64,000 bases of DNA from Pseudevernia furfuracea (Eukaryota; Ascomycota; Lecanoromycetes; Lecanorales; Parmeliaceae): assembly GCA_022315425.1 (NCBI GenBank), contig JAIUPT010000030.1:434001-498000 (forward strand), written 5' to 3'. Every line of letters begins with the position of its first letter. Positions within the stretch are counted from its first letter, which is position 1. This document shows positions 45,793 to 56,353 of this stretch, piece after piece. The notes beneath the pieces were generated by a model. The model saw only the letters and a program-made list of their open reading frames with translations, did not search any database and was not told where the DNA came from. The position numbers were made by a program, and so were the translations under genes.

Positions 45793-46905
45793 TTCAAACC
45801 ATCGCTATTGCGTAGCACAAAGTGAGGAGGTTCGGCAATATTCAAAGAGGCTCAAACCGGCCATTTGGCAGCCGGATATCCATAGACAGACGTCAGGTTT
45901 CGTCCATTCATCGGTGGTGGTTTCCAAGGCAAAGCAGCGCTTCAAGGGTCAAACCACATCCGCGGTGCCCGGTGCTATGCTGCAAATGGCCGGCGGCATT
46001 GCCATTGGAGCCGAACACCCTGACAGTGATGGCGCTGCCATCGTACCCGAACGCCCTGATGTTGACGGTATGCAACGTCAAGTTCTTGCCAACCGCGTCC
46101 ATTCACTCTGGTGCCGTGTCGCTGGATACTCATTAGCAGCATACTCCGTTTATTCTACTCACGCCACGATCCAAATAAATACGTGCATGGGTGTCTCCCA
46201 ACGACGACGGCTTTCACCCCGTGCCGGTTGTTCTCTGAGCCCGGCGGTTATAAATTTGCACGGCTCGGCGGACTTCACCTCCTCGCAGCATATATATAAA
46301 GTACGTAGCTTTGTTGGGAGCGAGCTCTGCCTTCCGTCGGCCGGCTCGACCTCGCTTTTTTTTTTCATCAGGCGCGCTGCTGGGCAACGTAGCGAGCGGT
46401 ATTTAAACATCAAGGGCACGGCACTGCTTCCGGTAAAGCTCAAACCTGAGGACTGGGATTCTGCCCTGCGTGGTCTGTCTCACGTAGATGTAAATGTCTA
46501 GCCAAGTAGCTATCATCATCGTATGGATAGAATGTTAAGGAGGGGCAGTGCTGAGAGACATCGTTGCTTCCGACAGCCGTACCGGTTCTTCGAAGCCGAA
46601 TTGCCAAAAACGTAGAGTTTCATCATTTTCAAAAAGAGGAGGGAGAACCGGTCAATGGACCCTCTTCCAAAACACTGAGACGTTAGGAGTGATGCGTCGC
46701 TGATTCATCTCTGTCTAGATGTATAAAATGACATTCGACCCTCAAATCATACAATACAAGCGCTCCATGTTCTCAGACTTACGTACAATCAAGACCACAT
46801 GCGAATACAAACCACAAAAGGGAGAGAAATGGAGTTTGGCCCTTTATAGTTCCTGTAGCTGGTGTCCCCTACTGCTGTTGTGACATCATGAACCTCAGCT
46901 GTCCA
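45793..46905. other. Intergenic, no gene recognised
   Basis: 1.1 kb. Overlapping open frames on both strands (45822-46136, 45914-46501, 45908-46102) have no family signal to me; a further decayed gene cannot be excluded. A 10-T run lies near 46356. Confidence 0.4.
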
Positions 46906-49900
46906 TTACATCGGTTTCATGCTTGCGTCCTGCTGGTCTTGATGCAACCCCTGGCCGGGGTCAAAGGTGGGAAACCCATTCACGTCGCCCAGCTGGGCCA
47001 TGTCCCACTCGAGCGTCATCGGCATCTGCCACAAATCCTGCGGCACGAAGGGCTGCTGAAACGAACCCATATTAAACGAATCGCCATTATACTGCTGGCC
47101 GTCCATATTGATCTCTTGGTACCCATTCATGCCGTTAGAGGGCGATGTCATATTAGGGAAGTTGGTGCCTGAGAAGTCGACGGGAAGATTCAAGTCTGAG
47201 AAATTGGGGGAGAAGCCTTGCAGATTGGCATTGAAGGTTTGGTTATTAAGATCTCCGTTGAAGCCAGGAGTGAAGACGTTTTGGGGTGTAGGCGGGTTGT
47301 TTGATTGCGGTGTTTGTGGCGCGCTGCGTTTCTGTGGGATTTGTTGAGTGTTCGGTACTGTGTCATTGTCGTTGATCTTGCTGCTTCTTCGTTTTCGGCG
47401 AGAGTGGGATTCCTTGTCGCCTCTTTCAAGGACGACACGGGCAATACGCTCAAATTCGGCACATACACCTAGCATGCGTTTGACTCCACCCTGTTCTTCG
47501 GTAACAGCAAGGAGGGAAAGAAAGTTCACGACTTGGTTCATTAGTTTGACGTCAGAGCGGGTGCGGGCGTCTTGAGGATTTTGGAGAATGTTTGCGAAGA
47601 GAGTGACGAGTGCCGAGACGGGAAAGTAGATTATTAACCTGGATGAATATTAGCAAGTTGGACGGACTTTGACATGATGTTCGAGACTCACCAGACGCAA
47701 GAGTAGTCACCCTTGGGTATGTATCGTACGAGGTGAATAGAAGCCCTTGCAGCTTGTACGCACAATGCTGCTGAGGAGAATACTCTCGGGTTTAGTGGCC
47801 TAGCATTCAAGCCTTGAATTGCGTAGTTTGATAGCCGGCTCGTCCAATACCCGTGGTGAACGGACATGCGATGGATGGTCGTCAAACAATTGTAGTAGGC
47901 GAAATGAAGGACCACAACGTGGAGGATCAACGGAGTATGAGATGCCTTGATCTCGTGCTCTGGTCGAAAATCAAGAGGTATGCTGTCTTTCCACTCTTCG
48001 AGTTCTTTGTCGAGTTCGCCAATAGTGTTCAGTAGAGCACCGTCGGACTGTTTTGAAGCTTTTGTAGAGTACAGTTGCTTGTAAACCTTGCTCTCAATCA
48101 CAGCAAAGGTGCACATGAACCTGAAAAGATTAGCCTTCCCCTTGCCGTCAGCCAGAGGTATGTTTCCAATGTTATCAACGGGGTCGTCTGTTGGCAATTC
48201 AACATTCATGTCATCGTCATCTTGCGCTGGTGGTCGACCCGATCTCAAACAGATACTGGTCCACGTTAGTCATGGATGATCAATCAAGCTCTCCTAAGCT
48301 TACTCTTTGTCGAGGAGGTAGGCGATCCAAAATACCCGTTTCCGTTGCTCGATCTCGACTGAATTCAAATTGAAGCCTGAGCCGCGCTTGTGCAGACCTA
48401 TGCTATTCGCAAGCCGTATTGCAGCGGCGACCAGGAAGAAAGAAGGTTGAGGATTCGGAGTGCCCATTAAGAAGAGAGCCTGCGTACTTCAGGTCAGCAA
48501 TGCAATCTCATAATGCCCACGAAGGATAGTACCATGCCAAGGAGAGCTTGTACACTGAGAAGGTCTGTATTTCGCATTGTGAGCTCGGTGAGTACTCCCA
48601 TTGCATTCTTCAGATAACCCCATGCCTTCTGATCGTCCTCTTGTGGCACCATGTTGCTCATTATTCGTAGTCGATGCGCGATAGCCAGCGCAACATTAAG
48701 ACTAGCCCACCAACCTGACCCTTCGTAAGGGTTCCGTGAATAGTGTCTTTTTACCAAGTGCATGAATGTTGGTTCGTGGAAAAGCGGAAACATGCAATTG
48801 AAGTTCTCGAAGAAGTCTCTGAGCAAGGAGTGTGCCTCGTGTTCTGGCGGTAGTGGAACGAATGCTCTCTTCTCGAACAGGTCGTTGAAGACCTCAGGCT
48901 TCCAGAAATTCCACTTGGACTCGTTCACATCTGCTGAAGCAATCATGTCTTGAAAGGAGCTATCTCCAGTCTTCTCGTTGACCCATTGGATGCCTTTAGG
49001 AGAGAAAATGGAGAAACCAGAGGAAGATCCTGTGATATGTGAGTACTGATCTATGATTTGCGAGGCAAGGCCCTACCGATGTATCTTGTTTCACCACAAT
49101 TATTTGTAACTAGCGAGCACATCATATCTGATAATTCCTCAACCGGCTCCCCCTTTTCTTTTGGTGGTTCTGCAGGAGAGGCTACAGAATCTCGTGATAA
49201 TGGCGATCTGTCCATTTGGGGGGTGTGGTGTCGGGAATCGAAGGTTCGCGGCTGACTTCCAGACTTCGAGGATCTCTCCGAGGTCCTTGTTGGTGTACCA
49301 CCACTGCTTTGGCTCAAAATTTTATCTGCCAACCTTCCCTCCAGTGTACCTGAATCAGGTCCATCAACTATTGTCTTATCTGCTAGAAGCCTTTCCTTCA
49401 TCTTCTCTAGATCAGGCACATCTTTATCCTCTTCGTTTAGTATCCCGGAGAGCTTCAGTAGAGACTCCATCCGACCAAGACGGTTCTCTAATCCCTCGAT
49501 GTATTTGGCGCTACGCTTTGGTCAGCGTCCAGGAGGCCACCGGTTGAAGCGGGCCGCATACCCTTTGGGGGGATTACGCTTCTTCTCAACCTGAGTGAAG
49601 ATACATTCTGTTTTGTAGTTGAGACAGTGTGAGCATGCTGGCATTTTCCCATCGCATTTTATTTTCTTTTTTCGGCACATATCACACGCCTGCAACAATT
49701 GTCAATGCTATCCGCCAATGGATTAGTAGAGACTAAGAACACACTCGAGCTATCCTCCGTCTCTTCGCGTCGTTACTCTCGTCATGACCACCATCGTGAT
49801 CCTGACCATCGCCGTCTGCAAAGTCGAAATTGGGTAGCGTTGGCGAGTCATTGTTATCGTTACCACCGAAGTATTGAGTGGGAGGATTCGTCAGAGGAGG

Positions 49901-49939
49901 GAGGTCAAAGGAGTGGTGAGGCTGTTGAAAGTGGTCCAT
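46906..49939 (-). CDS. Zn2Cys6 transcription factor with fungal_trans domain
   Basis: Seven exons: 49939-49745, 49689-49562, 49510-49077, 49029-48533, 48479-48304, 48255-47692, 47638-46906; 908 aa in frame, introns 47-55 bp. The binuclear zinc cluster is complete: C67-x2-C70-x6-C77-x6-C84-x2-C87-x6-C94 (CDMCRKKKIKC), after a basic AKRRRIAR stretch; the first intron falls just before it. The conserved [20 protein letters not shown] linker and LENRLGRMESLLKLSG coiled coil give dimerisation. The middle-homology domain spans ~residues 260-560 (LPPEHEAHSLLRDFFENFNC; AAAIRLANSIGLHKRG; RKRVFWIAYLLDKDICLRSG). The C-terminus is Asn/Gln/Pro-rich, likely an activation domain. Nuclear DNA-binding regulator; targets unknown. 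Confidence 0.92.
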
Positions 49940-50403
49940 AATGGTACTAAGGGGATAGAGAGTTGAGATAGGGCAGGCGTCAAGAATAGAAATTGTGGTT
50001 AATGCGATGACATTGACATCTTCTCTTTGCGCACACCCAGAAGGACTAGGGTGTAGCTTGTCGTAGGGAACCGGGGGGGACAACAAGATGAGAATGGTGA
50101 GACGGACCAATTCATCACTCAAGTTCTGGTATTGTGATGTAAGTACCTCCGTACTAGGCTGCAATGATGTGTGTACAATAACAATAATGTGATCAGTAAG
50201 CAAGTGTACAAGTGCAAGAGATTGATCGACGATTAGCCAATCCCCTTCCTTTGCCTTAGGGCTAGGGTTACCCTAACTTAATTTGCTATGGCCGAGACAC
50301 TTTTTGTGGCCCTCAGCCCCTGTGCTCGTACTCGTACTAGTACCACCACCAGATGACACAATGTAAGTCATAAAACACATTTGGGCCAATACACCATCAG
50401 CAG
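49940..50403. other. Divergent promoter region, Zn2Cys6 factor / hydrolase
   Basis: 464 bp. Contains a short telomere-like palindrome (AGGGCTAGGGTTACCCTAA, about 50258-50276). The start of the hydrolase gene may lie in here. Confidence 0.4.
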
Positions 50404-51755
50404 ATTTTGACATTCGGAAGGTCGCCTCTCACCGCAGCCGACCTCGTGAGGCATCCCGAGTTCGAACATGTGACATGGGCTCTGAAGCCAACGAAAAAGG
50501 GGAAAGTCGCCGTTGCAGAGGGTCGAGGTGGGCCTATACAAATATCCTATGAAGTTCATGGCAATGGTCCGACGAAGCTCGTGGTGGGTACTGGGTCTTC
50601 TCACTACTGTCCTGTAAACTAAAAAGAGTCCTGCTGCGTTCTTCTATGTCGAATGTTCTGAAGATTGCATTTTCGAGTTTCAAGCGGCAGATGGCTTCAA
50701 TACAGCGCCTTCCTCGAATGTCCTCGGATGTTGATACAATTCTTAGTGGGTTATGGGCTTAGCAGGCTTCAAAACATCATGGCAACGGCAAACCAAAGAT
50801 TTCGGCCATGGTCAAAACACGAATCGAGATCAGAGCTCGAAGTACTCGTGTCTGATCTTTGACAACAGAGGCGTTGGAGAATCTGACAAGCCTCTGATGC
50901 GGTACTCTACTTCTGAGATGGCAAAGGATACTCTAGAGCTCATCGATCATGTTGGATGGGCATCTCAACGTCAGCTGCATGTCATTGGGATTAGCTTGGG
51001 TGGTATGATTGGTCAGGAGCTTGTAAGCATTACCTTCCAGCTCTCTAGGAATCGAGAGTACTGAGCTCGAATGCAGGCTTTAATGGTGCCAGAGAGGATA
51101 GCATCACTAACTCTGATGTCGACTGCGCCAAGACTATTCAGTACAGTTGTCAGTATCCGCTCTCCCACTCCTCGACAACCTTTTGCTAAATCTCCCAAGG
51201 GCTGGTTCCAAAACCTCAGAGATAGAATAAACATGTTGTTCGCAATCCTTTACGTCCAAGTACTTGCGAAAAATGTCTGATCGCTAATGCTCGCACCTTA
51301 GTATACCCAGATCCATAGACGTCCAACTCGACTCCACCAAAGCCCGCATATTCAGTCAACCCTGGCTCAACGAACCGGACGCAGAAGGTCATTTTCCCAC
51401 GAACGGCGACCGCTGGGCTGCCCAAGAATTGGTAAAACGACGAGATATCGAGGGTTTCACGAAAGGCGGCTTCCTTCTTCAAGCAATGGCTGCTAACTGG
51501 CATCATAAGAGCCCAGCGCAGCTGAAACAATTAGGAGATCAAGTGGGCAGAGAAAGGATTTTGGTAGTCCATGGCACAGTAGATCGAATGATCACGCAGC
51601 CGCACGGCGAGCTGTTGGTGAAGGAGCTGGGTGGAGAAGAGAAAGGGGTGACACGATGTATGGTGGAGGGAAAGGGCCATGGGTTGCCGATGGAATGGAG
51701 AAGGGATCTCACAAAATTGATTGCAGGATTTGTAGAGAAGACAGGAAAATTGTAA
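50404..51755 (+). CDS. Alpha/beta hydrolase
   Basis: Four coding segments, 50404-50583, 50747-51022, 51077-51237, 51302-51755, joined in frame. The fold signature and triad are present: nucleophile elbow GISLGGMIGQ (Ser), VHGTVDRMI (Asp) and VEGKGHGLPMEW (His), with SCLIFDNRGVGESDKP before the elbow. Splices restore LVWVMGLAGFKTSW and RINMFIPRSIDVQL as in fungal relatives. The N-terminal segment (PLTAADLVRHPEFEHVTW; GRGGPIQISYEVHGNGPTK) is conserved, but no in-frame ATG precedes it: an upstream stop lies at 50371-50373. Either a tiny first exon is spliced in (an ATG at 50288 with a GT eighteen bases later would fit the phase) or the gene has lost its start. Substrate unknown. Confidence 0.75.
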
Positions 51756-52231
51756 ATCATTTGTGAGCATGCACAGGGCGGAGGAGCCCGGTGCTCCAGC
51801 AAAATGTGGCAGGAGACGCAGCCACAACGGTCACTTGCGGACTTTTGACACCTCGAATCCTCTCGTTCGGCTGTAAGGTCGGTTAGAGTCATCGCTTCTC
51901 ACGCGATTACTTCACCGGCTCCACTTCCAGTGCTATCGCGCCTTCAAGCAGAGTGGTGGAACCCTGGGGAATGGTGAGACGAGAGCGAACATGAAACGTG
52001 ATTTTGATCTTAGGAGCGGAGAAATTTGAACACTGATCCCCGAATGAGATTCTTAATGCTCTCCACATCGCCTCCCATATGCCGGCGCGATTCCGAAAAC
52101 AAACCCCCAACCAATGAGAATTGGTCAGAGCCGCCTTATTGTCGTGCCCAAGCCTGGCAAAGAGGCGTCACTTGCAAACTCAACTCCACGCTATGCAGCA
52201 ACCCATATGTTACAACCCAGTTGGTGGTATC
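51756..52231. other. Intergenic between convergent genes
   Basis: 476 bp of 3' flank of the hydrolase (+) and of pam18 (-). Overlapping short frames carry no family signal. Confidence 0.45.
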
Positions 52232-52682
52232 TCATAAGTGTCCCGAGCTCTTCTCCAGAAACTCTTTCGCCTCATTCACCTTCGTGGCCAAATACGGACT
52301 TCCCCCTCGATCTGGATGGTTGAGCAGCATAAGCTGTCGGTGGTTCTTCCGTATTTTCTCTTTTGTCAGCATGCGTTCACTGTTCACCATAATGTCAGCC
52401 CTCAATTCATGCAGTTCCAGCCGCATAGAGGATCGCACTTGAGTTGTAATATCAACGACGCCTCCCTTCTATTCATCCGAGGCTCGAAGCCGCCTTTGTA
52501 GTAAGCCTTGCCCAAAGCGCTGACGCCTGCTGCCCCACCGCGGTATTTTTTGAAAGCTACTAGGCCCGCTCGCCCCTACGCGTTCTTGTCAGTATGTAGC
52601 TCGCTATCGAAAGAGGTGGAGCAGGCTTTACGAGGAACGCAGCAGCAGCAACTCCTACCCCCACTGCTAGCGCTACCGCCAT
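52232..52682 (-). CDS. pam18: Mitochondrial import motor J-protein Pam18/Tim14
   Basis: Three exons, 52682-52632, 52575-52439, 52379-52232, encode 111 aa; introns 56 and 59 bp. A single inner-membrane helix at the N-terminus (MAVALAVGVGVAAAAFL) is followed by GRAGLVAFKKYRGG and GKAYYKGGFEPRMNRREASL, then the J domain ending RKNHRQLMLLNHPDRGGSPY with HPD at residues 84-86 and YLATKVNEAKEFLEKSS. Pam18 stimulates the ATPase of mtHsp70 at the TIM23 channel, driving matrix import, and is held by Pam16. The length is that of the short filamentous-fungal form without the long yeast N-terminus. Shares a 250-bp divergent promoter with rlp24. Confidence 0.93.
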
Positions 52683-52932
52683 ACTCAAACGGGGCTTGTC
52701 TTCGGAAGGAACTATTTCCAAAGTGTTTGTAAAATCGAGGAAGAAAGTCACTGCATCGCTGACCTTGAAGAGAGAAGGAGAGCGGCGATGTTGAATTTGC
52801 CCGCAAATTATCGACTAATTTGAAAGAAGCTAGCGCCGGTCTCGTGATTTTCCGCTTCCGGCTTTGAAAATACTCGCACGAACTTTCCAGTCATTGCTCT
52901 GATATCTTTGATAAATCCACAGAGACGCAAAG
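52683..52932. promoter_or_regulatory. Bidirectional promoter, pam18 / rlp24
   Basis: Only 250 bp lie between the two divergent start codons, so promoter elements are probably shared. I do not identify specific factor sites. Confidence 0.55.
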
Positions 52933-53774
52933 ATGAGGATCGAAACATGTTGGTGTTCCCCTGCATGATTTTGAGATACTTGATGCTAATGCGTATGCTA
53001 GGCTACTTCTGTTCGCAGCCTGTCTATCCCTCGAAGGGTACATCTGCCTTTTCCTCCTTTGGATTGCCTCGAAGCTGACAGAGGCAGGTATAACCTTTGT
53101 GCGCAACGATGCCAAACAATTCAAGTTCTGCAGATGTATAGTCTCATTGTTTCCTCGTCGTGTATGAAGCATAACAAAGCTGAGCCTAGCTAACACCCTT
53201 GATAGCAAAATGCCACAAGAACGTATATTAGCCCACCTACCCGAATCTGCTCACCTGCTAAATACCCCACAGTTCAAAATGAAGCGCAATCCGAGGAAGT
53301 TGAAGTGGACCAAGGCGTTTCGTGTAAATTCCATTTTTGTCTTAATTTATTGAGAGGAATAGCAACTGACCCCTCGGTCAGAAATCTGTTGGCAAAGAAA
53401 TGACCGTCGACTCTACGCTTCAGTTTGCTGCCCGCCGCAATATCCCTGTCCGCTATGACCGCAATCTTGTTTCGGCAACGCTCAAGGCTATGCAACGAGT
53501 CTCCGAGATTCGGGCAAGGAGGGAGAGAGTCTTCTTCAAGAACCGCATGGCTGGTAACAAAGAGAGGGTGAGGGCTGCGAACAGGAAGTTGGTGGCTGAG
53601 AACGAACATCTGTTGCCAAGGCAAAGAGCGAGCGAGAAGATGGCTGCGGAGGTGGAAGATCCGTTGGAAGTCGAGGCGATGGAGGTACCGGTGCAGAAAG
53701 TGAAAGAGAAGAAGAGGGTGAAACAGAGGATGACGGTTGGGGGTGGTGTGGAGGATGACATGGATGTGGACTGA
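52933..53774 (+). CDS. rlp24: Ribosome biogenesis protein Rlp24
   Basis: Six exons: 52933-52948, 53002-53037, 53088-53135, 53206-53222, 53273-53323, 53382-53774; 186 aa in frame, introns 50-70 bp. Rlp24 holds the place of ribosomal protein eL24 on pre-60S particles in the nucleolus and is exchanged after export by the AAA ATPase Drg1. The zinc site is complete after splicing: C6, C9, C32 and C36 (MRIETCYFCSQPVYPSKG ... FCRSKCHKN). Then FKMKRNPRKLKWTKAF and KEMTVDSTLQFAARRNIPVR, as in the family. The C-terminal tail is Lys/Glu-rich and coiled. The first donor is GTTGGT; the apparent downstream GTGTTC donor would break the frame, so the earlier one is chosen. A 16-nt and a 17-nt exon make this an unusually fragmented gene. 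Confidence 0.92.
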
Positions 53775-53856
53775 AGTGCTGGTGCTTGATGCTTTACGAT
53801 ACCAATGTACAAAGCGTGGCGTTCGGATATTGATAGAATTGTTCTTTCTAATAATT

Positions 53857-54376
53857 CTAGTTGTGGGCATCATACTCCAGTCCTTCCCTCCCCAAATGTG
53901 CCTTTTCAGGCTCCTTCAACCCCATCTCCACATCTTTGACCACCTTTTGGTGCGCCTTCTCCTGAGCCTCCAATGTATCTTTGTCTTCTTCTCCCTTTTT
54001 CTCGGGCTCTGGAGTTCTGTAATTGCCGGCCCCTCCTCGACCGTAATGTCCTAGCTCTGCAGGCTTGTTCTCCTGCAACGATGGAGTGACATCCATATTG
54101 GCATTGGTGCCTGCTGCTAGCATATCCCTCGTCGTAACATTTCCAGCACCACCACGACCTACAGTTGAGAATCTGCGCACTTGGCTCTCGAGATCATCAA
54201 CTCCTACACCGGCAGCATTGCGTTGGGCTTCGACGTCCTGGAAAGTCGTCAGCGCGGTTTGGTCAAAAAGGTAAAACTTTTCTCACCTTAGGAGTCTCTT
54301 TGGAAGCCTTCTCCACGTCTTGTGGAGTGTAAAAGTTACCAGCTCCTCCTCTTCCGACCCTTTGATATTCCATCAT
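53857..54376 (-). CDS. DUF3602 protein with GRGGAGN repeats
   Basis: Two exons, 54376-54287 and 54237-53857, with a 49-bp GTGAGA...CAG intron, encode 156 aa (a second ATG follows immediately, so 155 aa is possible). The sequence VGRGGAGN or YGRGGAGN occurs three times, followed by FYTPQD, VTTRDM and YRTPEP, which defines the fungal DUF3602 family. The remainder is charged and likely disordered (EPEKKGEEDKDTLEAQEKAH). No function is established that I know of. Confidence 0.88.
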
Positions 54377-54897
54377 GCATTGGAAAATTTAATAGGTCTT
54401 TACATGGTAGACGGTATAAAAACGTCACCTTGCGCTACATTCACTGGCATGGGGACCGTTGCCAAGCCGGTTCCAACAGGCAGTCGCGGGAAATAATAAT
54501 CCGCTGTCGGTCCCCACTTTCCCATACTCTCTTTCGCATTGGTCAGAGTGACTCCCGAAAATCTCCATAACTGTATATATTACCCAGTCGACTGATCCGG
54601 ACCTCTGGATTGTCAAAGGGTGAAAGGGTGAAAGACTCGGAGAAGCGAAGAGAGCCGTTACCACTACTTTCCCCGCTGACTCCGCTGCCAACCACCTTCT
54701 ACATTGGTAGAGTGCTTTTCCGATTTCATGCAAGATTCGATGACTCTAATATCGCATCTCATTCACTGGTCAAAGACGTAACAGGCTGAAGATCTTACTC
54801 CCTCACCTCCTGAGTTCTTCCCCATCCTTTTCAAGTATCTACTTCTGCTGCTTGTCTTATTCCCATAAAGAAGCCTCGGCGACAAACATTTCCAAAC
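54377..54897. other. Divergent promoter region, DUF3602 / Upc2-like factor
   Basis: 521 bp between divergent starts. A short AAAGGGTGAAAGGGTGAAAG direct repeat lies near 54615-54634. Nothing else seen. Confidence 0.45.
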
Positions 54898-56353
54898 ATG
54901 GTTTCACGTAAAAGCCATCCCAAGAGCCGCAATGGTTGTGCCAACTGCAAGAAGCGGCGTATCAAGGTAATGCTTGTCCAACCCATACCCCCCCCCCCTG
55001 CGCCCGCCCCTGCTATGCTCGATCTTACGATCCTTATCAAAGCGTTTGGGACCGTCGTTACTGACGCTATCTGATCTTTGATTCTATCAGTGTGACGAAG
55101 TGAGGCCTCGATGCTCCAATTGTGAGAAACACTCGATATCATGCGATTTCTCCTCAAATGCGCCCAAGAGCGCCTCAACTTCCTCACCGCAAGACCTTCG
55201 CCACCGTAGTTCGGATGCCAAATCAGTACCATCGATGCAAGGCAGCTCGACTGACCAATCTCCTGCGTTGCTGCAGTCTCAGCAGTCTCTCTTCGACGGT
55301 CCAAGATCCCAGCTGCTGCCTTTGCAGATGCCGGAACTTGAGCTATTACATCACTTTACCACCGAAACCTGCTACACCCTTTCAGACCGGCCTGAATCCC
55401 ACGAACTATGGAGGATCACTGTTCCCCAGGTAGCTTTTCAACACGACTTCCTTATGCGAGGTATACTGGCCATATCTGCACTTCACCTCAGCTGTCTGAG
55501 ACCGGACAGGCAAACTTATTGGGGTCACGTAGCCGCGAAGCAGCAAGACGCTGCACTAAGTTCCTTCCGTAAGATCATGACCAACATGGACGAATCGAAC
55601 TGCGACGCTTTCCTTGCCCTTTCTTCCCTGATCGTGGTTTATGGCTTCGAGTCCCCAAAGAATTCTGACAGCCTTGGCATGTTCAACTATAAAGGTCAAG
55701 ATTCTGATGAATGGCTTCCACTTATTCGTGGCGTCAACTCGATTATCATGTCGGTTTGGCCGTGGATCAAGAATGGTCGGCTGAGTGGTCTTCTCCATGA
55801 CCACGTCCAGGAGCCGCCTCGAACCGAGCTACCTGGTGTTCTAAGTGAGCAACTCACACACCTTGAGCACATGTGCGATCGCGCTTCAGATGAACCCGAG
55901 GCGGTCAATGCCTACAAAGCCGCCCTTGAAGCACTCAGGGTTACGTTTGTAAGGATGATCAATAGGCCAGCCTACGAATGTGAAGTTTCTATAGCGTTCT
56001 TATGGCCGGTGATGGTACCGCAGGAGTACATAATGATGTTGAACGAGAAGAGGCCAGAGGCACTCGTCCTACTGGCTCACTACTGTGTCATTCTCCACCA
56101 TCTCGACGACTACTGGTGGATGAGGGGATGGGCAATGCACATCATCGATAACATCCATCGTGAGCTTGACGAAGCCTGGCTTTACTTCATCCAATGGCCC
56201 ACCAATGTCATCTCCGTCGATCAGAAGGTCCTCACCAACGGAGACTTGCAGAATCCAATTTCCGGAAATCGTGTCAGCAACAACTTCAATACAGCAATAG
56301 ATTCATCACTAAACATTCCGGATGAGCAGCTCAAAGCCGAGAATGGCCGATGA
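54898..56353 (+). CDS. Upc2-like Zn2Cys6 transcription factor
   Basis: Two exons, 54898-54966 and 55091-56353, with a 124-bp intron containing a 9-C run, encode 443 aa. The zinc cluster is split by the intron: C14-x2-C17-x6-C24-x6-C31-x2-C34-x6-C41 (NGCANCKKRRIK then CDEVRPRCSNCEKHSISC). Downstream, LELLHHFTTETCYTLSDRPE, WRITVPQVAFQHDFLMRGIL and AISALHLSCLRPDRQTYW match the ligand-binding-type domain of the fungal Upc2/sterol-uptake regulator group. RPEALVLLAHYCVILHHLDD and YWWMRGWAMHIIDNIH are also typical. Nuclear regulator; a sterol role is only one possibility, since many members of the group control other pathways. Confidence 0.9.

Noticed and set aside
45822..46501. Overlapping frames on both strands after the ADE13-type pseudogene
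   Set aside because: Could be more decayed coding DNA, but no block matches a family I know.
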